Part shown: positions 1 through 6,296 of the stretch, piece by piece
How positions within the stretch are numbered: position 1 is the first letter of the stretch
Layout of the letters: each line of letters opens with the position of its first letter
NCBI GenBank assembly: GCA_002685655.1
Contig: NYXM01000204.1
Coordinates: 1-12,030 of the forward strand
Source: Planctomycetaceae bacterium
Lineage (GTDB): Bacteria > Planctomycetota > Planctomycetia > Pirellulales > Pirellulaceae
Length of the DNA stretch: 12,030 nt
Direction: 5' to 3'
The notes under the pieces: generated by a model
Database searches by the model: none
The model's input: only the letters and a program-made list of their open reading frames with translations
Told to the model about the DNA's origin: nothing
Program-made: the position numbers and the translations under genes

Positions 1-91
1 CCTTCGCCGGCAGCGAAACGGAGTTGCCCATTTCGTCGCTGACTTGCTGCCAACGCGCATGAATCCGGTCAAAAGCCGAAGTAAACTGCGA
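1..91 (-). pseudogene. Fragment of a second RAYT-like transposase copy (5'-truncated, continues left)
   Basis: These 91 bases are identical to positions 705-795, which lie inside the complete transposase gene of this window. In the minus frame they encode the segment beginning SQFTSAFDRIHARWQQ, corresponding to about residues 199-229 of the intact protein. Identity stops abruptly after base 91, where a GGGAGAAAAA-type microrepeat begins, so the upstream (N-terminal) half of this copy, including the HUH motif, is absent here. The remainder would lie left of the window. The absence of any substitution means the duplication is recent or kept identical by gene conversion. An assembly duplication is a possible alternative that cannot be excluded from one window. 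Confidence 0.8.
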
Positions 92-190
92 AGGGAGAAA
101 AAGGGAGAAAAAGGGAGAAAAAAAGGGAGAAAGACACAGACCTTGAAGAGGGAGAATGGGAAAGATGGGACGGCGGCCCGGTGGGCCGCT
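91..190 (-). repeat. Interspersed repeat, left copy: purine microrepeat tail, conserved core and GC hairpin
   Basis: Four units of a 10-bp GGGAGAAAAA-like microrepeat (93-130, the last offset by two extra A) are followed by AAGACACAGACCTTGA at 131-146. That is the exact reverse complement of the core TCAAGGTCTGTGTCTT found at 1539-1554 and 1603-1618. Purine-rich GGGAGAATGGG-type sequence follows, and then a hairpin with a 7-bp GC stem (173-179 with 183-189, loop GGT). Read on the minus strand, the order is hairpin, CCCATTCTCC, core, pyrimidine tail, matching the layout of the right-hand copies near 1500-1690. I take it as one member of a dispersed repeat family with a slippage-prone tail. Confidence 0.7.
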
Positions 191-198
191 GGAATTGG

Positions 199-320
199 CT
201 GATGGATCATCAGTGACCTTAAAGCAGACTAAAATAGACAAGAGACGCACAAGGCATCGATGATGCTCATCGATCGCCAGGGTGATCACACGAAGTCGGT
301 GGTCGCAGTCGCAAAGCGAC
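199..320. repeat. Cluster of short hairpins on the 3' side of the transposase gene
   Basis: Three perfect small palindromes occur in about 120 bases downstream of the transposase stop. They are CTGATG-GAT-CATCAG at 199-213, an 8-bp stem ATCGATGA with TGC loop at 256-274, and GTCGC-AAA-GCGAC at 308-320. With the GC hairpin at 173-189 this makes four structures in 150 bp. HUH/Y1 transposases recognise small subterminal hairpins in single-stranded DNA, so these are candidates for an element end or for REP-like sequences. They could also act on the mRNA 3' end. No T-run follows them in the minus direction, so they are not called as an intrinsic terminator. Confidence 0.5.
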
Positions 321-342
321 AAGTTCGGCCGTGACGAGGAGG

Positions 343-1389
343 TTATCCCGATCCAACCACGCCGGGAGAAGGCCGCGGAGCCGGGCGGCTGCGGAAGAGG
401 TCCAGAAAAGAGTCGAGCCAAGCATGTGGCTCGATGTCGAGCCGTTCCAGGATCGGAGGTAAGTCGGCCGGAATGAATCCACGTTTGCCCTCGCGGATCA
501 CGCGGCCCAAGGTGTCGAGCAGCGAGAGATACTGGTCGCGCGTCATGGGCAGGAAGCCCTTGTTGGAGATCCGCGCCGCACCAATTGGATTGCAACTCGG
601 CACTCGATCGGCGCTGTTGCTCGGAGAGCACATCGTTGCTGGAGGTTGGTACGCTATGGCGCGCTCATCGAGCGCAACGGGCGCCAACCAAGCATCTGCT
701 TCATCCTTCGCCGGCAGCGAAACGGAGTTGCCCATTTCGTCGCTGACTTGCTGCCAACGCGCATGAATCCGGTCAAAAGCCGAAGTAAACTGCGATTGTT
801 CGGGCGTGTCGGCCAAGCCTGCGTGAATCCAGTTGAGGTCCACGTAGATGCTGCAAGCCAGGACGTCAGTCCAGGATGCCAGTTTCGAGCAGTCGAAACG
901 CTTGGCGAAGAAGCGTCCGTCAACGTCGTCTTCGCGGTTGGCGCGACACGCAATCGTCTGGCAGGCCAGGCGCATCATCCAGGAGATGTCCGAGAGTCGG
1001 CAACGGTACTCGTCGACGTCTGGCAGGAGCAGACCGACCTCACAAGGTTTGGGGTCGGGAACAGATCCGTCTTCGTTCTTGCGCAGCGGGCAGACAAACC
1101 ACCAGCGCCAGGCCACTTCCTCGTCAGACCACGTGCTGACAATGTCGGGCCGGTTGCGGAGCACAATGTGGAGGTGATTATCGAGAATCGCGTAGTCCAA
1201 AACATCAATGGCCATGACCCCTGCTAACTGGCGAAAGCGGTCCCTCACCCAATCCTTGCGATAGCTGAAGTTCTTGCCCGTGAGTGCATCCCATCCAAAC
1301 AGATGGCGGCGGCGGACGAGTCGATTCCAACAGTGATAGACACCGACGTGATCGGGGTCGAAGACTTTCGAACGAGGCTTGGCAGGCAT
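343..1389 (-). CDS. REP-associated-type (RAYT) Y1 transposase
   Basis: Encodes a 348-residue HUH/Y1 transposase-like protein that would cut and join single-stranded DNA at short hairpins. Visible features are an N-terminal YHCWNR segment (about residues 18-23), the HUH metal-binding motif NHLHIV (HLH at 72-74), and YVDLNWIHAGL (tyrosine about 182), which matches the Y-x-x-x-N-x-x-x-AG block common in REP transposases. It is longer than a typical IS200 TnpA, with a C-terminal extension of about 150 residues. An upstream ATG at 1428 overlaps the predicted -10 box, so I chose the ATG at 1389, preceded by GGAG at 7-nt spacing. The reading frame is intact. There is no TnpB-like partner. Inverted copies of a dispersed repeat lie on both sides. 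Superfamily assignment is firm; RAYT rather than another Y1 subgroup is likely. Confidence 0.85.
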   Translation of the reverse strand: MPAKPRSKVFDPDHVGVYHCWNRLVRRRHLFGWDALTGKNFSYRKDWVRDRFRQLAGVMAIDVLDYAILDNHLHIVLRNRPDIVSTWSDEEVAWRWWFVCPLRKNEDGSVPDPKPCEVGLLLPDVDEYRCRLSDISWMMRLACQTIACRANREDDVDGRFFAKRFDCSKLASWTDVLACSIYVDLNWIHAGLADTPEQSQFTSAFDRIHARWQQVSDEMGNSVSLPAKDEADAWLAPVALDERAIAYQPPATMCSPSNSADRVPSCNPIGAARISNKGFLPMTRDQYLSLLDTLGRVIREGKRGFIPADLPPILERLDIEPHAWLDSFLDLFRSRPAPRPSPGVVGSG

Positions 1390-1410
1390 TTGTACGCTCC
1401 GGCTGACACG

Positions 1411-1456
1411 ATTCGCGAATGAACGCATGTATACACGTATTTGATAGAATATGCAA
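1411..1456 (-). promoter_or_regulatory. Transposase promoter with a palindrome at the start-site region
   Basis: On the minus strand TTGCAT (1456-1451) and TATACA (1433-1428) are separated by exactly 17 bases, a plausible sigma70-type promoter with a modest -35 box. The predicted transcript start is near 1421. A perfect 10-bp palindrome ATTCGCGAAT (1411-1420) sits right at that point, about 20 bases before the chosen ATG at 1389. A repressor bound there would block initiation, but operator function is inference. The layout supports translation from 1389 rather than from the ATG at 1428. Confidence 0.5.
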
Positions 1457-1500
1457 CCACTTCCGGTAGTTCGATATGTACCCCCCGAAACTCTGCTCCT

Positions 1501-1690
1501 CTACGCGCCAAGCTGCCCATCCTGCCAACTCAACCAACTCAAGGTCTGTGTCTTGTTTTGGTCCCTACGCGCCAAGCTGCCCATCCTACCAACTCAACCA
1601 ACTCAAGGTCTGTGTCTTGTTTTGTTCCTTGTTTTGTTTTGTTTTTGTTCCTGTTTTGTTCCTGTCTGTGTCTTGTTTTGTTCTGCCGCC
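1501..1690 (+). repeat. Interspersed repeat, right copies: 64-bp tandem pair with TTGTTTTGTTCC microrepeat tail
   Basis: Bases 1501-1560 and 1565-1624 are 60-bp tandem copies differing at one position (G/A), separated by GTCC and followed by TTCC, giving a 64-bp period. Each copy starts CTACGCGCCAAGCTGCCCAT and ends with the core TCAAGGTCTGTGTCTT plus GTTTTG. Low-complexity TTGTTTTGTTCC-like sequence follows, and then a third partial core (GTCTGTGTCTTGTTTTGTTC, 1664-1683). The same core occurs inverted at 131-146, on the other side of the transposase. Reading frames cross the repeat on both strands but they are low-complexity translations and are not called as genes. Confidence 0.85.
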
Positions 1691-1699
1691 TGATCGACA

Positions 1700-2039
1700 A
1701 CGCATCGAACAAGAGACCCGCCAACACTGGCCGAAGATCCTCCGTTCTGATGTGCAGAGTTCAGCTCGATTTTTCAGCCAACTCATGCGTCGTGCTGACT
1801 ATCTTTTGGAGCCGCTGGACAGTTGGCCGTAGCTGTCGATCCACTCCCGGACGTGAAACGGACGAGGCATGTCTGTCTTCAGGTCGGCAGGAATGTGGGG
1901 CACGAACAGCTGCAACCGGAAACGATACCACTCGTAAGTATCTGGTATCGGGGGCTCGGTGCGTCTTGCACCAGTCGAGGGAGACATCGACGAAGGCAAC
2001 GACCGTGTCTGTTGGATTTTGATGCGCGCCAAATATCAT
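1700..2039 (-). pseudogene. Decayed tyrosine-recombinase (integrase) fragment, core-binding domain
   Basis: On the minus strand one frame reads VAFVDVSLDWCKTHRAPDT (about 2003-1944). A second frame then continues DTYEWYRFRLQLFVPHIPAD through KPFHV-type PFHVREWIDSYGQLSSGSKR (about 1942-1802), where a TAG at 1801-1799 ends it. Joined, this is the N-terminal SAM-like core-binding domain typical of planctomycete phage-integrase-family proteins. The frame break coincides with a 7-bp near-duplication: GATAC occurs twice (minus strand 1949-1945 and 1942-1938), and removing one 7-bp unit restores D-T-Y-E-W in one frame. Beyond the stop, RRMSWLKNRAEL hints that homology continues. The catalytic R-H-R-Y domain is missing and no start region is recognisable. 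Confidence 0.7.
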
Positions 2040-2217
2040 CGCGGCGCGAAGCAGCCTTCACGTCGACCGCTACTGACCGGCGTCGTCATGCTAGCGATGA
2101 GTGCCGAAGTCAAGCAACTCTTCAGTCCGATCGGAGCAGTACACCGAGTCGTTCGATCGTTTCAATCTTCGCGTTTATTTCCGGCATCCGTTGTATTGAA
2201 CAAGCTCCAATTTGCAC
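2040..2217. other. Intergenic stretch without recognised features
   Basis: This is the space between the integrase remnant and the stop of the STAS gene. All frames are interrupted or lack family motifs. A CGATCG-containing pair of small inverted words near 2130-2160 could form a weak hairpin, but no T-tract follows in the direction of the upstream operon, so no terminator is called. Confidence 0.5.
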
Positions 2218-2580
2218 TTACGAATTGACGTTTGCAATCGCTTCTTCCCGCGACTTGAGAATTGGCCAAATCGTATCGAACTTGGCCGTCTTTAGAATCT
2301 CCTGTCCGACTTTTGAGACACTGCAAACGGCGAATGTTCCACCCGACTTATTCACTTTCTTCCAAACGACCACCATCAGTTCCAGCATGATCGAGCCGAA
2401 ATAGTCGAGCGCCTCCAGGTCGATAATGGCGTGCTTGGAGTTATTCTTCTCCAACTGTTCAATCAGCGCGTCACATTCGTCACGCACTTCGTCTTCGACC
2501 AGCCCGTGAATGTTGGCGACTGCGGCAATAATCAGAGCATCATCGCTCGATTCAACGCGAAAGAACTTGGGTGAACTCAT
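2218..2580 (-). CDS. STAS-domain protein (anti-sigma-factor antagonist-like), non-canonical phosphosite
   Basis: Encodes 120 residues spanning one STAS domain, the fold of SpoIIAA/RsbV anti-anti-sigma factors that bind RsbW-like kinases. The core is IIDLEALDYFGSIMLELM (about residues 52-69), where classical members read D-S-S-G; here it is D59-Y60-F61-G62-S63. The serine normally phosphorylated is therefore replaced, most probably by Phe61. The start at 2580 is chosen because AGGAG lies 9 nt upstream. An in-frame upstream ATG at 2613 would extend into the previous gene and has no comparable site. The gene begins four bases after the stop of the REC-HATPase gene, so the two are almost certainly one transcript and probably translationally coupled. 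It could bind its partner constitutively or be switched by another residue such as Ser63. Confidence 0.85.
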   Translation of the reverse strand: MSSPKFFRVESSDDALIIAAVANIHGLVEDEVRDECDALIEQLEKNNSKHAIIDLEALDYFGSIMLELMVVVWKKVNKSGGTFAVCSVSKVGQEILKTAKFDTIWPILKSREEAIANVNS

Positions 2581-2584
2581 CGGA

Positions 2585-3508
2585 TTACGCTCCTGGCGAC
2601 ATCGTGGTGTCATGTCGTTTCACCAGCGTCACCTCGTTGCCGTCTTGATTGAATAACACGTCATCCATAAACGTCCGCATCAGCAGTAGTCCACGACCGC
2701 TGGGTTTTTCCAGATTAGCGGGGTCGGTCGGGTCCGGCAAAACCGATGGATCGAATCCTGGGCCCTCGTCACGAATCTGAAAACGACCCTCTTCTGGCGT
2801 CACTTTAGCGTCAACAAAGATTCTACGCTGACGATACGGATTCATGCCCAAACGCTGATCAACTAACGTTCGATATATCGCCCGATCTCCCTCGCGTGCC
2901 TTCGAGTCTAGTTCAAGGTTGCCGTGATAGAAAGCGTTGTTCAACGCCTCTTCCAGCGCCACGCAGGTACGAATTCCATTCGTCTCGTCACACAGTTTTG
3001 CTTTGCGTATGAAACTGCGCATATAGTTTATCAGTGCGGGGATCATGGTCACGTCGTTTTCGATGACGAATTGACAACCCGTCATACAGTCCATCAATCG
3101 ACATTGAATCTGTTCTTCCTGTGCCACGGACAGCACGTTTTCAACGGTGTCCACCAGCATACTTGCCAAGGCACTTTTGGGCACATAGCTGGACGCGCCA
3201 GTCTGTAATGCCCGTACGGCGATCTCCTCATTTCCCTTGCCAGTCATCAGTATTACGGGGACAAGTGGGTATCGCTTGTTAACCTCGGCAGTCAGTTCAA
3301 GGCCGTCCAGGTTGGGCATAATCATGTCTGTCAGGACGATGGTGGGGCAGGCGTGCCCCATCAACTCAAGGGCCTCTTCGCCGTCTCCGGCATAGACGAT
3401 CTCGATATTGGGCGCTTTTGCCAGCAAACCACCCACGAGTCGGCGGTCGATCGGCGAGTCATCCACAACGAGAACCGTTGCCATCATACGGTAATCCATA
3501 GGCGGCAC
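2585..3508 (-). CDS. Response regulator fused to an RsbW-like HATPase domain
   Basis: A 307-residue two-domain signalling protein. Residues about 10-125 are a REC domain with the acidic pair D16-D17, phosphoacceptor D61 in LTDMIMP, T89 (MTGKG) and K111 (YVPKS). Residues about 140-305 form a HATPase_c domain of the anti-sigma/serine-kinase type: N-box EEALNNAFYHGN (187-197), G1 box DEGPGFDP (247-254) and G2 box SGRGLLLM (270-277). There is no histidine-kinase dimerisation domain, so ATP-dependent serine kinase or binding-switch activity towards a STAS partner is expected, gated by aspartate phosphorylation. The GTG at 3508 is chosen because GGGGAGG lies about 10 nt upstream; ATG at 3499 is an alternative. 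It is the first gene of the operon with the STAS protein. No cognate histidine kinase is nearby. Confidence 0.9.
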   Translation of the reverse strand: MPPMDYRMMATVLVVDDSPIDRRLVGGLLAKAPNIEIVYAGDGEEALELMGHACPTIVLTDMIMPNLDGLELTAEVNKRYPLVPVILMTGKGNEEIAVRALQTGASSYVPKSALASMLVDTVENVLSVAQEEQIQCRLMDCMTGCQFVIENDVTMIPALINYMRSFIRKAKLCDETNGIRTCVALEEALNNAFYHGNLELDSKAREGDRAIYRTLVDQRLGMNPYRQRRIFVDAKVTPEEGRFQIRDEGPGFDPSVLPDPTDPANLEKPSGRGLLLMRTFMDDVLFNQDGNEVTLVKRHDTTMSPGA

Positions 3509-3698
3509 GACGTTACCGCCTCCCCAGCAGGACCAACAACTTTATTTCGCTCATCATAAACCGTAGAAGTTAACGTCTCCACTGGCAAACGCAACTACTG
3601 ATGACTCCTAACAATACCTGCAAAACCACCGTATTTCCGCCGAGTCGGAGTTTTGGCGGGATCGTGTTAGAAGCTCTTAGAGAAGTCGAGCACGGACG

Positions 3699-3726
3699 TT
3701 GACTAGGGTGTTGGCTCACCTAAAAT
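3699..3726 (+). promoter_or_regulatory. Sigma70-type promoter for the glycosyltransferase cluster
   Basis: TTGACT (3699-3704) and TAAAAT (3721-3726) are separated by 16 bases, five of six matches to each consensus hexamer. A start near 3733 would leave a leader of about 180 nt before the GTG at 3916. The leader contains a possible imperfect hairpin (3731-3759, ACAAC/GTTGT inner stem with CCGA/TCGG outer stem) and the interspersed repeat at 3794-3842. I see no known riboswitch fold. The upstream part of this spacer (3509-3698) carries no other feature I can support. Confidence 0.6.
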
Positions 3727-3793
3727 GAACCCGAAACAACTTGCGAGGTTGTGTCTCGGACCGATCCAGGCTATGGCTCGGTTGCGGCGACCC

Positions 3794-3842
3794 GCTCCGC
3801 CACCAACCTGCGGTCGGTGCCCGCCGCTGAAAACTGGACTCA
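3794..3842 (+). repeat. Interspersed ~49-bp repeat, copy A
   Basis: This segment matches 9146-9193 in the same orientation. Both share GCTCC, then an identical 18-base block ACCAACCTGCGGTCGGTG (3802-3819 and 9154-9171), then a similar tail ending GACTCA with one indel and a few substitutions. It lies in the leader of the glycosyltransferase gene. Two dispersed, mostly conserved non-coding copies 5.3 kb apart suggest a genome-wide short repeat family. Confidence 0.7.
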
Positions 3843-3915
3843 TTTGTAAAGAAAGACCTGATACAAGCATTCTAGCCCTCCTAACCACCCACCTACAGAT
3901 CGGAATGATATTATT

Positions 3916-4647
3916 GTGCGATCGCTTGCGGCGCTGCCCGTTTTTAATGAGGCCAGTTCAGTGGACGAGGTACTGGACGAGGTGGCCCGATATTGCGACG
4001 AAGTGCTCCTTGTCGATGATGGATCGTCTGACGGTACAGCCGAATTGCTTCGCCTAAGATCGAACCTTCGAATCGTTACTCATGACCACAACCTAGGTTA
4101 CGGAGCTGCGCTGCAAACGGCATTTCGCTATGCTGTTGAACACCGGTTTGACGTCTTGATCACCATCGACTGCGATGGGCAGCACGAACCGCAACGGATC
4201 CCACAGTTTGCGGCGGCCTGCAGCAGTTGCGATATCGTTTCCGGGAGCCGGTACCTCAAGGCGTTTCCAGGCGATACCGAGCCACCCGCCCAGCGACGCC
4301 AGATTAACTGCCGAATCACAGCCGAATTGAATCGGCGGCTGGGATTGCGAGTTACTGATGCATTCTGCGGGTTCAAAGCCTATCGGGTCGAAAGCCTGAA
4401 GAAACTCTCCCTGACCGAATCAGGGTATGCGATGCCCTTGGAACTTTGGGTCCAGGCAGTCAGTGCTGGTCTGGAGATTGTCGAACTCCCCGTCCCGCTG
4501 ATCTATCTGGATCAAACTCGTTCGTTCGGAGACGTTTTGGACGATGCCGACACGCGCGTGCAGCACTATCACGATGTACTGGATCGCAGCATCGCCGCAG
4601 TGGATTCCCGAGTGAACATGTCGGTTTGCGGAGAAGGGACCGGTTGA
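3916..4647 (+). CDS. GT2-family glycosyltransferase (polyprenyl-phosphate sugar transferase-like), soluble
   Basis: A 243-residue GT-A-fold glycosyltransferase. It shows the N-terminal nucleotide-sugar-binding strand ALPVFNE (about 6-12), LLVDDGSSDGT (31-41), the DxD metal/nucleotide motif in TIDCDGQH (about 83-90), and GSRY followed by a conserved central block. This pattern matches the DPM1/dolichyl-phosphate-sugar-synthase-like group, but the C-terminal membrane helices seen in many members are absent. The acceptor is therefore uncertain; a lipid phosphate or small molecule is possible. GTG is the only reasonable start, because a stop lies at 3859-3861 and no in-frame ATG precedes the conserved sequence; the ribosome binding site is weak. 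It is the first gene of a three-gene plus-strand cluster, with 16 bases to the next start. Confidence 0.85.
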   Translation: MRSLAALPVFNEASSVDEVLDEVARYCDEVLLVDDGSSDGTAELLRLRSNLRIVTHDHNLGYGAALQTAFRYAVEHRFDVLITIDCDGQHEPQRIPQFAAACSSCDIVSGSRYLKAFPGDTEPPAQRRQINCRITAELNRRLGLRVTDAFCGFKAYRVESLKKLSLTESGYAMPLELWVQAVSAGLEIVELPVPLIYLDQTRSFGDVLDDADTRVQHYHDVLDRSIAAVDSRVNMSVCGEGTG

Positions 4648-4663
4648 TCTCCGGCGCAGGAGC

Positions 4664-6232
4664 ATGCAATACCGACGGCTCCGTGCTCCGCACCACCATG
4701 GCCAGTGTGTGATCGATCCACCACTGTCGACCGCGGCCACGCTTGTCGCCGAGAACCAAGCGAATACTCAAATCGACACGGACTTGCCGGGGCAGTCGTT
4801 GCATGAGATTGCCAGAACGGCGCGTCACGATTTGTTGAGCGCCGCTCGTCGCTATACCGCCGCTTATCGTGATGTGCCGGCGGTGACGATGGATGAAGAC
4901 GCGCCCCTGGTGATGGCCGGTCATCAGCCTTCGCTGTTTCATCCGGGCGTCTGGTTCAAGAACTTTGTGCTGGACCATCTTGCAAAGAAGCTCAACGCCA
5001 TCGCTGTCAATCTTCTGATCGATAATGATGTTTCGCGGCAGGCGGCGATTCGTGTCCCCACCGGCAACGTCCTTGCGCCGCGCGCCGTGACTGTTCCTTA
5101 CGACAAACCACAGCCGGGAATGCCGCTCGAGGAAAGTCGTTTGCTCGACCCAGTTTTGTTCGCCGGCTTCGGAGATCGGATCTGTGAGACAGTTCGGCCG
5201 TTTTCGCGCAATCCGCTCATTGCACAGTTATGGCCCCTGGCCGAACAAGCCGCTCAACGCACGAATCGCGTCCACCATTGCCTCGCGGAAGCTAGACACT
5301 GCATTGAACACCAATGGGGCCTCGATACCTTGGAATTGCCGCTGGGCGAAGTGTGCCAACAGACAGCATTTCGCTGGTTCATGTCGCACATCTTGGCTCA
5401 CGCGCAACGATTCCAGGTTGAACACAACGACACCCTGAACGAGTACCGACGGGCAAATCGTGTTCGGAGCAAGACGCATCCAGTGCCCGAACTTGCGCAG
5501 CAAGACAATTGGCTTGAGGCCCCATTCTGGATCTGGACAAGTGACAACCCAATACGTCGACCGCTCTTCGCGCGACCCATGGGCGATCAAACCGATCTTT
5601 CAGACCTGCGTGGTCTGACGCTGCAGGACGTTCCGCTGAATCCCGCCGGCAGCGACGAGGCGGCGGTCACGTATTTCGCCGAACGAGAGAGGCAAGGCAT
5701 CAAGATCCGCCCACGGGCCTTGATGACGACCATGTTCGCCAGACTCTTCCTATCTGACCTATTTCTCCACGGCATCGGGGGTGCGAAATACGATCAACTG
5801 ACCGACGATCTGATCCAACGTTTCTTCGGTCATCCTGCCCCCAACTTTCTCGTGGTAACTGCTACTGCGCACCTGCCGATTCAGCGCGATCCTGTTCACC
5901 CCAATGACCTACGTGAACTTCGTCAGCTGGCGCGGGATTTTCGCTTCCATCCCGAACGTTATTTGGAGGAAACACGCAGCACGAAACCGCTGATTGAAGA
6001 AAAACAAAAGTGGATTCACGACGACATTGCGAGTCCGCGGCAACGCCATGAAGCCATCAGCCGGTTGAACAACACACTGTCCGGTTTGTTACGCAAAAAA
6101 CAGGCGCAAACCGCCGAACGTTCGGCGCATGTGGCGGCAGCTCTGGCACGGGAACGCATCCTTGGCTCGCGCGAGTATTCATTTTGCTTGTTTTCGCAAG
6201 CAACTTTGCAACCATTACTACTAGACTTTTGA
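4664..6232 (+). CDS. Conserved planctomycete-type protein of unknown function, possibly BshC-like
   Basis: A 522-residue soluble protein that I do not firmly recognise. Visible features are VMAGHQPSLFHPGVWFKNF (about 83-101) followed by a hydrophobic strand and LLIDNDVS (117-124), a central RPRALMTTMFARLFLSDLFLHGIGG-type segment (about 350-375), and a helical, charged, coiled-coil-like C-terminus with many Arg, Lys, Glu and Gln. The order and spacing resemble bacillithiol cysteine ligase BshC: a GQQ-G-L motif then an acidic strand end, a central block ending in GG, a C-terminal coiled coil, and a similar total length. This is a by-eye comparison at low identity. The ATG at 4664 has AGGAG only one base upstream, which is too close, so the start may be an in-frame GTG at 4709. 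The frame is intact throughout. Confidence 0.7.
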   Translation: MQYRRLRAPHHHGQCVIDPPLSTAATLVAENQANTQIDTDLPGQSLHEIARTARHDLLSAARRYTAAYRDVPAVTMDEDAPLVMAGHQPSLFHPGVWFKNFVLDHLAKKLNAIAVNLLIDNDVSRQAAIRVPTGNVLAPRAVTVPYDKPQPGMPLEESRLLDPVLFAGFGDRICETVRPFSRNPLIAQLWPLAEQAAQRTNRVHHCLAEARHCIEHQWGLDTLELPLGEVCQQTAFRWFMSHILAHAQRFQVEHNDTLNEYRRANRVRSKTHPVPELAQQDNWLEAPFWIWTSDNPIRRPLFARPMGDQTDLSDLRGLTLQDVPLNPAGSDEAAVTYFAERERQGIKIRPRALMTTMFARLFLSDLFLHGIGGAKYDQLTDDLIQRFFGHPAPNFLVVTATAHLPIQRDPVHPNDLRELRQLARDFRFHPERYLEETRSTKPLIEEKQKWIHDDIASPRQRHEAISRLNNTLSGLLRKKQAQTAERSAHVAAALARERILGSREYSFCLFSQATLQPLLLDF

Positions 6233-6296
6233 AGAATGCACTATATGGTAGTGAACGCTGAGGGATCGCAATCACACCGCAGTAGGGATGCTGATC

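Noticed and set aside
646..1227. 193-codon plus-strand open frame antisense to the transposase
   Set aside because: It lies wholly opposite a gene with clear HUH motifs, has no family motif or ribosome binding site, and is a composition shadow.
1501..1690. CRISPR-like tandem repeats
   Set aside because: The 64-bp units are contiguous with no unique spacers, and no cas genes are nearby.
1441..2022. 193-codon plus-strand open frame across the microrepeat region
   Set aside because: Its translation is dominated by the low-complexity repeat (PTQGLCLVL, FCFVF-like) and then runs antisense to the integrase remnant.
3725..4057. Plus-strand open frame beginning at an ATG inside the -10 box
   Set aside because: It would start upstream of the predicted transcript start, contains the interspersed repeat, and then overlaps the glycosyltransferase in another frame.
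4460..4978. 172-codon minus-strand open frame across the glycosyltransferase end and the next gene start
   Set aside because: It is antisense to two well-supported genes and has no motif; the plus strand explains the conservation-like pattern better.
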